The notes under the pieces: model-generated | What the model was told of the DNA's origin: nothing | The model's input: only the letters and a program-made list of their open reading frames with translations | Database searches by the model: none | NCBI RefSeq assembly: GCF_020171805.1 | Contig: NZ_JAIVAF010000001.1 | Coordinates: forward strand, 1-64,000 | Reading direction: 5' to 3' | DNA from: Guptibacillus algicola | GTDB taxonomy: Bacteria > Bacillota > Bacilli > Bacillales > Guptibacillaceae | DNA: 64,000 nt | Translations under genes and position numbers: made by a program | In this document: in pieces, positions 34,933-41,928 of the stretch | Layout of the letters: every line of letters starts with the position of its first letter | Numbering within the stretch: the stretch's first letter is position 1

Positions 34933-35637
34933 TTACCGATGTTCCTTAGGGTTGTTCGATCTCAGGAATTGGATTAACTCATCTTCGTTGTACGTTTTAA
35001 GAACAATGCTTTTAGTATTAAACACAACAAAAGCTGGAGACTTATCTAGGTCTAGAATTTCATATTGCTCATTGATGTACTTCAGTGAGCTTTCCCTTTG
35101 AATGGATTTTACATTGGTAATCTCATTCTTTTCCATCCATTCAAACCCATCTTCTTCTGCTAGCCCTTTCTCTCCTATTACTAATAAGGAATACTTATTA
35201 GCATCCTCAGAAAATAAACGGTGAGCCTGTTTAGACTCGATAGAATTATAAACTTTTTCTTCCAATTCATTTAAATAGTGGTCAAGATCTTTTAACGTAT
35301 GGGTTCTGTATATGATTTCTTTATGATCAAGCACTAAGCATATCGGTGTTTTTTTTATATTAAGAATATCTAAAACTTCTTTAGGCGGATTGCGATTAGT
35401 ATCATAGCCGTCGAGTATATCTCGATGTTCTCTATAAATAGCGTTAAATTTTCCATTAAACTCTTTTTCTAGCTTTTTTAAATCACCTTTACAGCTTATC
35501 CTATAGAAACCTTCATAATTTGTTGTCAAACCTTCTAATAATTTTTCCGCTGCCTTTTCTTCTTTTAAACTCTCAAAATAAAACCAACTAGAAACTATAG
35601 CAAGGGTAATCATTATGAATTTAAATAATTTCCGCAT
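34933..35637 (-). CDS. Membrane-anchored protein with two similar thioredoxin-like halves
   Basis: The product is 234 residues. An N-terminal hydrophobic helix (residues 5-22) anchors it, and the rest is extracytoplasmic. Two segments resemble each other: LDILNIKKTPICLVLDHKEI with YRTHTLKDLDHYL, and YEILDLDKSPAFVVFNTKSI with LKTYNEDELIQFL. Both look like the cis-proline strand and end of a thioredoxin fold (I-x-K-x-P-x-x-x-V), without a C-x-x-C active site. It is therefore likely a redox-inactive tandem thioredoxin-like protein of unknown role. An element of the spacer family lies immediately upstream. Confidence 0.6.
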   Translation of the reverse strand: MRKLFKFIMITLAIVSSWFYFESLKEEKAAEKLLEGLTTNYEGFYRISCKGDLKKLEKEFNGKFNAIYREHRDILDGYDTNRNPPKEVLDILNIKKTPICLVLDHKEIIYRTHTLKDLDHYLNELEEKVYNSIESKQAHRLFSEDANKYSLLVIGEKGLAEEDGFEWMEKNEITNVKSIQRESSLKYINEQYEILDLDKSPAFVVFNTKSIVLKTYNEDELIQFLRSNNPKEHR

Positions 35638-35679
35638 ACCATATCCCTTCCCACCAGTACGTACTGATTTTTTTCAGAT

Positions 35680-35752
35680 AACTGCCCTGTTATTAACTTA
35701 AACAAGTAGGAGCTTATTCCTTTTTAGATTAACGCTCCCTTTTGTTTAACAA
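35680..35752 (-). repeat. Palindromic spacer repeat, subfamily 1
   Basis: The plus strand reads ACTGCCCTGTTATTAACTTA, AACAAGTAGGAGCTTATTCC, TTTTTAGATTAACGCTCCC, TTTTGTTTAAC. It begins directly after the stop codon of the 35758 gene (on the minus strand) and ends before the 34933 gene. The hairpin plus T-rich tail would terminate minus-strand transcription. Confidence 0.8.
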
Positions 35753-35757
35753 ACTCT

Positions 35758-35979
35758 CTACGATAAAAATATAGTGAGGATCCCTAATATGAACACCACA
35801 ATACCTATAGGTAGTCCCAGGGCACATTTCCTATTCCATCTCTTCACAAAGTTTCTAGACAGGCTCCTATCATCCTTAATCGCCTTTTTGAATTCTTGTT
35901 TAAATCCTACCATTTGTACTAGCAAGATCATCGCTAAAACTATAGCGGTAATACCAAAAGCTAATCTTATTAACTCCAA
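35758..35979 (-). CDS. Small two-helix membrane protein, unknown function
   Basis: The product is 73 residues, starting at TTG (35979) with AGGAG nine bases upstream. Hydrophobic helices span about residues 4-25 and 52-72, separated by a basic loop (KKAIKDDRSLSRNFVKRWNR), so both ends probably face outwards. Not assigned to a family. The spacer repeat starts right after its stop codon. Confidence 0.65.
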   Translation of the reverse strand: MELIRLAFGITAIVLAMILLVQMVGFKQEFKKAIKDDRSLSRNFVKRWNRKCALGLPIGIVVFILGILTIFLS

Positions 35980-36160
35980 TTGTGTTCACTCCTGATGAAA
36001 TTTACTTAACATATAAAAGAATCATTCCCACTCTTGCTCTCTATTATCGAATAGATAAATATCTTTAACCTTGATAACACATTCAGCTGTTTGAAATTCA
36101 TAAAATCGTGATACATACGTTATGTAGTTAACTAAATTTAAAAGTAGGAGTGATGAAATC

Positions 36161-36346
36161 ATGGCAGATCGTTACAAAACTGGAGAAAAAGCACCTGAGA
36201 ACGGAAAGTACGAATTTGATGGATTAACAAATGGAAATGGTAGTGGAAACGTAACAGAAGATGAAAAATATATTAGCCTTGAGAGTGGCGAAACTTTCCC
36301 TCCTGTACGTTCAAGTAAGGAATCAGCATACTGGAAGAAGGCATAA
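36161..36346 (+). CDS. YjzC-like small protein
   Basis: The product is 61 residues with an AGGAGTG site upstream of the ATG. DRYKTGEKAPENGKYEFDGL and ESGETFPPVRSS match the small YjzC family of Bacillaceae (about 60 residues, with G-x-K-A-P-x-x-G-x-Y and a late G-x-x-F-P-P). The function is unknown. It is on the plus strand among minus-strand genes, with its own strong terminator. Confidence 0.8.
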   Translation: MADRYKTGEKAPENGKYEFDGLTNGNGSGNVTEDEKYISLESGETFPPVRSSKESAYWKKA

Positions 36347-36355
36347 AGGATGAAG

Positions 36356-36390
36356 CCCTAAGGACTAAAGTCCTTAGGGTATTTGTTTGT
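36356..36390 (+). terminator. Terminator of the YjzC-like gene
   Basis: A perfect 11-bp palindrome arm pair (36356-36366 with 36369-36379) is followed by TATTTGTTTGT. Confidence 0.85.
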
Positions 36391-36472
36391 ATAATTAAAT
36401 TCATTACTAATAATGATTTCACCTTTTATTACACCTTAGCTCCCTATTGTGGAAGATTGATTACATAAGTAA

Positions 36473-36865
36473 TCAATCAACTAGCCCATTCCCAATGAAT
36501 TTAAGGTTTTCTATATCAGCATAAACAATAACATTGTTGGTAAAAGATGTACTTTTTGTAGGAAAATCAATAGCATAAACTTCTACTCCTACATATGTAT
36601 TTACTTCATCTGTTTGTTTAACAAACATACTCTCAGTTAATTTTATTGTTGATAAAGTTCCATCTTCCCAAGTTCCGTCAATAAATTCTCTTTGGTCCGT
36701 TTGCAATTGATCCCAAACTACCTTTCTCGCATCTAAATATTCAGTATGTTCTTTTACATCAACGTTTGCTTGAAGATTGTTGACTACTGTTTCACTTTGA
36801 TTTGTACAGCCGATTCCCACTACTGTTAGAACTGAGAACATACAAAGTAGAATGATTTTTTTCAA
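36473..36865 (-). CDS. Lipoprotein, unknown function
   Basis: The product is 130 residues, starting at TTG (36865) after GGGGGTG. The lipobox GIGC lies at about residue 20 (MFSVLTVVGIGC). The mature domain contains DQLQTDQREFIDGTWEDGT and two beta-strand-like segments (VGVEVYAIDFPTKS, NVIVYADIENLKFIG), reminiscent of the YIP1/DUF4362-like small lipoproteins, but I cannot assign a family. The stop is followed by CTTCCACAATAGGGAGC, an end-like part of the spacer repeat. Confidence 0.7.
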   Translation of the reverse strand: MKKIILLCMFSVLTVVGIGCTNQSETVVNNLQANVDVKEHTEYLDARKVVWDQLQTDQREFIDGTWEDGTLSTIKLTESMFVKQTDEVNTYVGVEVYAIDFPTKSTSFTNNVIVYADIENLKFIGNGLVD

Positions 36866-37114
36866 GATAACACCCCCATAATACATTCTATCAACTAGAC
36901 GGTATAACCCTTCCTTAAGTTACAAGAAGGGTTATTCCCTCAATATTTTAAGAACTATCTTCATAAAAATCCATTCCTTATTGCTCCCTTTAACGCAAGA
37001 TTTGAAATCAAGATATTTCAGTCGCTGTTTATGAACAATTATTCTCCCTTGACTGCATACGATTGATCTCTAACTACTACGGTTTCAGGTACAAATCGAA
37101 TGAAGACATTTAAA

Positions 37115-37168
37115 GCGAGGGGACGCTTCTTATGCTTCATGTTGGAAGCGTTCGAACCGTCCCCTCGA
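37115..37168. repeat. GTCCCC hairpin (REP-like)
   Basis: Ends GAGGGGACG and CGTCCCCTC pair, with inner CTTC/GAAG. The right half recurs at 41648-41672. Together with the hairpin at 37234 it occupies the 373-bp gap between the lipoprotein and DJ-1-like genes; nothing else is seen in that gap. Confidence 0.65.
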
Positions 37169-37233
37169 TTCCACTCAAATACCAATTATTTCAGTGAGAT
37201 GACTGGTAAATCAAGCTTTTGAATGAAATAAGG

Positions 37234-37284
37234 GGACGTATATCTTGAATCATTAGAGACACGAGTGATTCAAGATGTACGTCC
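37234..37284. repeat. Long hairpin with GGACGT ends (REP-like)
   Basis: Arms 37234-37254 and 37264-37284 are complementary apart from about three positions. It starts with GGGGACGT on the left and lies 20 bp past the stop codon of the DJ-1-like gene, so it may also terminate that transcript. Confidence 0.65.
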
Positions 37285-37303
37285 AAATGTGTCACTTCAT
37301 TTA

Positions 37304-37930
37304 TTAATTGGAATTCATCAACTGGAAGAAATATTCAGGTTCATGCGTTTTATTTAGGTTATACCATGAATGTAATGTACCAGGTGTAAATACATCCATT
37401 TTTTTCAGTACCTCCATGGCAAATTCCAGCGGAGCTATTCCTGATGCGGTAACTAAATTCTCATCAGATATAGCAGACCCCAAATCATAAAATTTTTCTC
37501 CTTTATAGTTAGGACTTACCATTTTGGTATATTCTAAGTCATTACTAGTGTGCCTTCTAGTATCTAAGTATCCCCTATTCGCGAGGGCCTCAACGGCGCC
37601 ACAAATTGCAGCAACAATCGTGCCAAGCTTTAAAGCCTGGCCGATTTTTTCCAAGATAGGCTGATGAATGTCTTCACTCCAAGTAGTCCCTCCTGGTAAA
37701 ATTAAAAGATTATTACGCTCAAGTGTACATTCCTCAAGGGACATATCTGGTTTTATGCTCAACCCTCCCATCGTCGTAATCATTTTTTTATTAGCTCCTA
37801 CTGTCATTACTTTTAAAGGTGTTAAATCTTTTTTGAAATACCTTCCTGAGTTTAGTTCAGCAATTAAATATCCATATTCCCAGTCTGACATTGTATTAAA
37901 TACATATAAAAAAACTTTTTTTGTTTGCAT
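37304..37930 (-). CDS. DJ-1/PfpI-family protein (class I amidotransferase-like)
   Basis: The product is 208 residues from the ATG at 37930 (GGAGTG upstream). The nucleophile elbow is AAICGAVEALANRG (Cys about residue 109), with the family Glu earlier in DWEYGYLIAEL and His in RRHTSNDLEY. LLILPGGTTW is the preceding strand. Members include glyoxalase III/deglycase-like and unknown hydrolases such as B. subtilis YoaZ/YraA relatives. The WYL regulator gene ends 74 bp upstream on the same strand, so the two may form an operon in which the regulator controls this gene. Confidence 0.88.
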   Translation of the reverse strand: MQTKKVFLYVFNTMSDWEYGYLIAELNSGRYFKKDLTPLKVMTVGANKKMITTMGGLSIKPDMSLEECTLERNNLLILPGGTTWSEDIHQPILEKIGQALKLGTIVAAICGAVEALANRGYLDTRRHTSNDLEYTKMVSPNYKGEKFYDLGSAISDENLVTASGIAPLEFAMEVLKKMDVFTPGTLHSWYNLNKTHEPEYFFQLMNSN

Positions 37931-38004
37931 CCAATAACACTCCAATCACATTTGATATAGCCAGTATAATAAAACTTCCCTGACAGTTAGCGTCAGGGAA
38001 GTGA

Positions 38005-38967
38005 TTATACTTCATGAAATTTTATTAATTCCGACAGAACTTCAACAAGTCGTTTCTTTAGACTGATTGGCTCAATCACTTTAATAGATTGATTGTACGG
38101 TAAAAGTAAATAAGGTACATATTTATGGATGACATCTTCTTCAAGAAGAAAAACGGCTCGATTTGAAGTCCGTTCTTGTAAATAATGTCCTAAAAACCAA
38201 TGTTGACAAATATCATCCAATACACTTTTATTTCCGCTAATAACGAAAGAAATTCCCCCTTCCTTATCTTCTATAGCTGGAAGAAGATTTCTTGTGAAAA
38301 AGTCACGTGCTGAAAAATGTTTGGGCCGGTTAAACATATTTTCGGTTAGCATTAGACTTTCAATGCGATCTACTCTAAAACTACGGATAGCATTTCTAAA
38401 ATGACAAAATCCAATCACATACCACTTATTATTCCAATAAATCATTCTATACGGATCGATCAATCTATCATCTAACTGTTTTTCGCCACTTTTAGGGTAA
38501 ACAATTTTTATTGAGTACCCGTCAGCTACTGCCTGCGCCAACTCCTTCAAAAGGGATTCCATAGAAAGTGAGCATGATTGACTGATCACTTCAAGATTCT
38601 TTAAATGTTGGTCCACCTTTGTTTTCTGATCTTTATTTGAGTAGTTACTTAGTTTCGAAATTGCCCTATTTAGTGCCTCACCACCATAATATCCTGCTTC
38701 TTCTGCAAACACAGCAGCGTGAAATAGTGAAGTTTGCTCCTCAGAATCAAAAAATAGAGGAGCCTCTATAAAATTGTTCAATAAAGTGTATCCACCATTA
38801 TGACCTGGCTCTGAAATGATAGGTACTCCACTCGTTGAAATCGTATCAATATAACGATACACAGTCCTTATATTCATCTCTAACTTTTCTGAAATCTGTT
38901 TAGCAGTAATTTTTTCACCTGAACGAAGCATCCACAGAATTGCTAACATACTGTCAATTTTAGGCAT
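38005..38967 (-). CDS. HTH-WYL transcriptional regulator (YafY/DeoR-like head)
   Basis: The product is 320 residues. The N-terminal helix-turn-helix (KITAKQISEKLEMNIRTVYR, YIDTISTSGVPI) is of the HTH_11 type. The WYL domain spans about residues 130-220, with YPKSGEKQLDDRLIDPYRMI, then YWNNKWYVIGFCHFRNAIRS, then RVDRIESL. A WCX-like C-terminal extension follows. WYL domains bind nucleic acid or nucleotide ligands and regulators of this type often respond to DNA damage or stress. Here its neighbour is the DJ-1-like gene, so local control of that gene is the simplest idea. Confidence 0.9.
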   Translation of the reverse strand: MPKIDSMLAILWMLRSGEKITAKQISEKLEMNIRTVYRYIDTISTSGVPIISEPGHNGGYTLLNNFIEAPLFFDSEEQTSLFHAAVFAEEAGYYGGEALNRAISKLSNYSNKDQKTKVDQHLKNLEVISQSCSLSMESLLKELAQAVADGYSIKIVYPKSGEKQLDDRLIDPYRMIYWNNKWYVIGFCHFRNAIRSFRVDRIESLMLTENMFNRPKHFSARDFFTRNLLPAIEDKEGGISFVISGNKSVLDDICQHWFLGHYLQERTSNRAVFLLEEDVIHKYVPYLLLPYNQSIKVIEPISLKKRLVEVLSELIKFHEV

Positions 38968-39070
38968 ATATCTCTACCTCTAAATGAATTTCATTTTTCC
39001 GATTTTTGGTATAACTCATCAACTGTTCCTTTCCAATAGCTTTCTATATAATTAGGGCTTATCTCTGAAC

Positions 39071-39150
39071 TAAGTCTTCAACAATCCTGCCCTGTTATTC
39101 CTTAAACAAAAAAGAGCGTAATCCTTTCTAGATTAACCCTCCCGATTGTT
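39071..39150 (-). repeat. Palindromic spacer repeat, subfamily 1 (best-preserved copy)
   Basis: The plus strand reads AAGTCTTCAACAATCCTGCC, CTGTTATTCCTTAAAC, A-run, GAGCGTAATCC, TTTCTAGATTAACCCTCCC, GATTGTTTAG. The outer ends AACAATC and GATTGTT are inverted repeats. The right end overlaps the stop codon of the DUF523 gene. As minus-strand RNA it forms a terminator. Confidence 0.8.
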
Positions 39151-39608
39151 TAGAATTCACCTTTTGCAAACTGTTCTTCGGAAATGACTCGTAATCCATT
39201 CCTTTTTAGTAATGCTGAAGTAACACCATTACCTTGAACTCTACTTCCGGTAAATTCTCCATTATAAATCATTGAACTACCACAGGATGGACTATTCTCC
39301 TTTAGAACTACAATGGTTGCACCCATTTCTATAGCTTTATCCAAAGTAGTATAAGCCCCTTTTAGGTAAAGATCCGTTACATCTCTTCCTGATTTTTCAT
39401 TGACTCGCGCTTTACCATTTAAGACATCTTCTCCATCCCCACCTATTATTTCACAAGGTTCTCTTGGAGTTGAAAATCCCCCAAGCAATTCTGGACAGAT
39501 TGAAATGGCTTTATTCTCTTCTACTAATTTTCTAATCTTATCATTTAAACTATGTTGACCGTCGTACCTTACTTTTAACCCAGCTAAACAGGAACTTACT
39601 AATATCAA
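39150..39608 (-). CDS. DUF523/TudS-like [4Fe-4S] desulfurase
   Basis: The product is 152 residues, starting at TTG (39608) with AGGTG upstream. It is a complete stand-alone DUF523 protein. The three conserved cysteines that bind the iron-sulfur cluster in this family are in VSSCLAGLKVRYDG (residue 7), ISICPELLGG (about 38) and ENSPSCGSSMIYNG (about 110). DUF523 includes TudS, a 2-thiouracil desulfurase, so a role in removing sulfur from thiolated pyrimidines is likely but not proven here. Its stop codon is part of a spacer repeat. Confidence 0.82.
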   Translation of the reverse strand: MILVSSCLAGLKVRYDGQHSLNDKIRKLVEENKAISICPELLGGFSTPREPCEIIGGDGEDVLNGKARVNEKSGRDVTDLYLKGAYTTLDKAIEMGATIVVLKENSPSCGSSMIYNGEFTGSRVQGNGVTSALLKRNGLRVISEEQFAKGEF

Positions 39609-39629
39609 AGCTCACACCTCATTCTTATT

Positions 39630-39686
39630 CCGTAATCCTGCTCTGTTAGTAAGTGAACTTATAAGGAACGTACTCCTCCCCCTCAC
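39630..39686 (-). repeat. Palindromic spacer repeat, diverged copy
   Basis: The plus strand reads TAATCCTGCTCTGTTAGTAA, GTGAACTTATAAGGAACGTA, CTCCTCCCCCTCAC. It matches the left half of subfamily 1 (ATCCTGCCCTGTTATTAA, CTTAAAC, AGGAGCGTA) and lies between the YunG-like and DUF523 genes. Confidence 0.6.
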
Positions 39687-39715
39687 TTTTCACAGGATTT
39701 TCTATTAAAACATTC

Positions 39716-40057
39716 TTATAAATGTATCTTTACTCTATGCCTGAGTAAATCATATTGTTTCTGATTGGTATCTAAGAATGCCTCTTCTCTATTTGAGGGC
39801 ACGTCCCTATACCTAATACTTTCATTGAATTGGGAAACAGTAAAATCATAACGAATACCATTAATTTGATTGTAAAAATGCCATCCATCATTTAATGCGG
39901 TCTTTCTTATACGCCCGCCGAGTATATCATTTACTACTAACGCTGTTACACCGCATTGGCCTTTAGCTGGATTGTCTTTGGTCCATTTGGAACTTGTATG
40001 AATTGACCAAGATTTTAATAATGCTTCTTGTATTTTGATGAATGTTGATTTCCTCAT
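39716..40057 (-). CDS. yunG: YunG-like protein
   Basis: The product is 113 residues, the usual size of B. subtilis YunG. Recognisable segments are LLKSWSIHTSSKWTKDNPAK, GQCGVTALVVNDILGGRI and HFYNQINGIRYDFTVSQF. The conserved Cys in GQCGVTALV and His in GWHFYN suggest a papain-like or NlpC-like arrangement, but no activity is established. It is an isolated cassette-like gene with repeat remnants on both sides. Confidence 0.82.
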   Translation of the reverse strand: MRKSTFIKIQEALLKSWSIHTSSKWTKDNPAKGQCGVTALVVNDILGGRIRKTALNDGWHFYNQINGIRYDFTVSQFNESIRYRDVPSNREEAFLDTNQKQYDLLRHRVKIHL

Positions 40058-40090
40058 TTTATAGTTCTCCTTAATTACTTCTCATACTGC

Positions 40091-40158
40091 TTTCAAATTA
40101 AATAATTCTGCCGTTATTAACTAACCACCTACCTCATCTCAATATTAATGGTGGTAAG
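40091..40158 (-). repeat. Palindromic spacer repeat, diverged copy
   Basis: The plus strand reads TTCAAATTAAATAATTCTGC, CGTTATTAACTAACCACC and, after a loop, GGTGGTAAG. It keeps the TTCTGCC.GTTATTAACT block of subfamily 1. The 40260-40330 segment contains another fragment (AAGCGTTTAC, then AAAGCTCCCGATTCATAA). Confidence 0.5.
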
Positions 40159-40367
40159 TCTAATTTAACCATCACTTTAATTCCTGTTCTCTTGAGTAAA
40201 CTCCATTTCGTTCATCTCCTTTCACTCAACGTGTTAGTCCATTAGAAAGAAAAATTATATTTGACCAACTGTTGATAGTACATTAAGCGTTTACATTTAT
40301 TAGTACAAAGCTCCCGATTCATAAATAACAATAAGTGTATTTTTACAGCCTGTAAGCCATTCATAAT

Positions 40368-40727
40368 TTATTTCTTAACTTTCACTAACAATAAAACACC
40401 GGCTGAAACAATAATTATAGTTCTAATCCATGAATCATTAGATACATTCATTTTTGTGAGAATGCTACTAACTAATATAATCAGAAAAAAAAGTGAGAAT
40501 GATTTAATTGCGACTACTTTTATTTCATCTTCTTTTTTACCAAAAATAGTTAAGCTTAGTATACTAAATCCAATCCCCATAATGATTATTGTTAGAGTAT
40601 CACTAAGAATATAAGACTCTAAGTTCAAGAAAAATTCTTGAATAATAATACCTATTACCATTGAGGTAATTCCCAATGAAATTGTAAGCACTTTATGATC
40701 AATTAAATATCTCATTAACTTATACAT
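40368..40727 (-). CDS. Small four-helix membrane protein, paralogue of the protein at 47569-47928
   Basis: The product is 119 residues from the ATG at 40727 (GAGGATGAG upstream), identical in position to the start of its paralogue. Four hydrophobic segments are visible (about 12-30, 40-60, 72-90 and 95-112). The protein is about three-quarters identical to 47569-47928, and the block FSLFFLIILVSSILTKMNVS with NDSWIR is unchanged. The DNA of that block is almost identical over about 90 bp. The family is unknown. The pair shows that cassette-sized units have been duplicated inside the window. Confidence 0.72.
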   Translation of the reverse strand: MYKLMRYLIDHKVLTISLGITSMVIGIIIQEFFLNLESYILSDTLTIIIMGIGFSILSLTIFGKKEDEIKVVAIKSFSLFFLIILVSSILTKMNVSNDSWIRTIIIVSAGVLLLVKVKK

Positions 40728-40820
40728 GTTCTCATCCTCGTAACCTTTCATCTATAAATCTTTAATTTTCAATATAATAATGTTTTACGAATTTTACATA
40801 ATCCCCCTTTCAAATTATAA

Positions 40821-40899
40821 GACCTAATTCAACAAAACTGCACTGAAACTATATAGAGCGCTTACTTTTTTAAAGCAAATGCTCCCGTTAGTGGAATAA
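40821..40899 (-). repeat. Palindromic spacer repeat, diverged copy
   Basis: The plus strand reads GACCTAATTCAACAAAACTG, CACTGAAAC, GAGCGCTTAC, T-run, AGCAAATGCTCCCGTTAG, TGGAAT. It matches GACTTAGTTCAACAATCCTG, CCCTG, GAGCGTAA, ACGCTCCCG. It lies between the GNAT gene at 40976 and the membrane gene at 40368. Confidence 0.6.
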
Positions 40900-40975
40900 G
40901 CCTATTATTCACAACGACTAAATACTCTTTCAAATTCAGAATCTATTATTAATTGTTTTAATCACTCAAGCATGA

Positions 40976-41485
40976 TTATACTATACGAGAGTAGTAAGCT
41001 ACATCGGTAACTCTGCCTCTCAAATTCGATTCAGGCAACACCGCTACCAAAGTAAATCCGAGTTTTTCAATTAACTTTTTTGACTTAATATTTTTATTAT
41101 CTATGGTAGCAGATAGGCGTTTAAGGTTTAATGTGCTTTTACTATACTCAATGACCGCGGTAACCGCTTCATACGCAAAACCGCCTCCCCAATGCTCCCT
41201 CATGAAGCGATAACCAATTTCGCCAAGATAACCTTCTGCTATTTCTGGAATCATTACATCACCGATGAATTCATCAGTATCTTTTAATGCAACCGTCCAT
41301 TTTGTTTCAGTACGATTCCTAACCATTTCTAACATTGAGTGTTCATCACGAGGAGGATTAATTCCAAGAAATTCTCTTACTTCATCATTGTTAAACATTT
41401 TAAGCATATTGGGAATGTCTTTTTCCTCTCTCGGACGTAAAACCAATCGTTCTGTTTGAATTTTCGGTGCTTCTTTTATTGCCAT
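40976..41485 (-). CDS. GNAT acetyltransferase (RimJ/RimL type)
   Basis: The product is 169 residues. IQTERLVLRPREEKDIPNML is the classic start of the RimL-like family; FIGDVMIPEIAEGYLGEIGY, REHWGGGFAYEAVTAVIEY (acetyl-CoA loop) and RLSATIDNKNIKSKKLIEKL with GFT complete the core. The substrate is unknown. A spacer repeat lies about 45-120 bp upstream of the ATG, another directly downstream. Confidence 0.9.
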   Translation of the reverse strand: MAIKEAPKIQTERLVLRPREEKDIPNMLKMFNNDEVREFLGINPPRDEHSMLEMVRNRTETKWTVALKDTDEFIGDVMIPEIAEGYLGEIGYRFMREHWGGGFAYEAVTAVIEYSKSTLNLKRLSATIDNKNIKSKKLIEKLGFTLVAVLPESNLRGRVTDVAYYSRIV

Positions 41486-41529
41486 GATTTATTCCAGCCT
41501 TTCGTACATCGATATTTGGATTCCTTTTT

Positions 41530-41606
41530 CAAGTAACCTGCCCTGTTATTAACTTAAACAAAAAGGAGCGTAATCCCCTCTAGATTATCGCTCCCGTTTT
41601 TACAAA
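41530..41606 (-). repeat. Palindromic spacer repeat, subfamily 1
   Basis: The plus strand reads CAAGTAACCTGCCCTGTTAT, TAACTTAAAC, A-run, GGAGCGTAATCC, CCTCTAGATTATCGCTCCC, GTTTTTAC. On the minus strand the stem GGGAGCGATAATC/GATTACGCTCC is followed by TTTTTGTTT, a good terminator. Confidence 0.8.
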
Positions 41607-41647
41607 ACTCAATTTCAAGATATCCCCAAACTTCTATTGTCTTTTTC

Positions 41648-41672
41648 GGAAGCGCTTGAACTGTCCCCTCGC
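41648..41672. repeat. Half copy of the GTCCCC hairpin at 37115
   Basis: CGGAAGCGCTTGAACTGTCC, CCTCG matches the right half of the element at 37145-37167 with two or three changes. The left half is missing. Confidence 0.5.
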
Positions 41673-41823
41673 TTTCTGCTTAATTCAAAGTCCTACATCC
41701 TCCTCATTACACCACTAATATATCGCGACTCTATGTTCTTATTGTCATATGAAGATGCTAATAGTTGTTGATGAAGAGGACATGCTATTACTCAAGGAAA
41801 AGTTCACTTTGTTTTCAACATAT

Positions 41824-41858
41824 AAGAAAGAGAGCTAAAAATTTTAGCTCTCTTTCTT
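41824..41858 (-). terminator. Terminator of the orphan AbgT transporter gene
   Basis: A perfect 17-bp inverted repeat (41824-41840 with 41842-41858). It lies 70 bp past the stop codon at 41929 and carries T-rich sequence on the minus strand. Confidence 0.75.
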
Positions 41859-41928
41859 AATTTCTCTTAGTTTAAGCAAATGAATTAGCATACACCGAAT
41901 GATCTTTGATTAGTATTCGGTTGACTCA

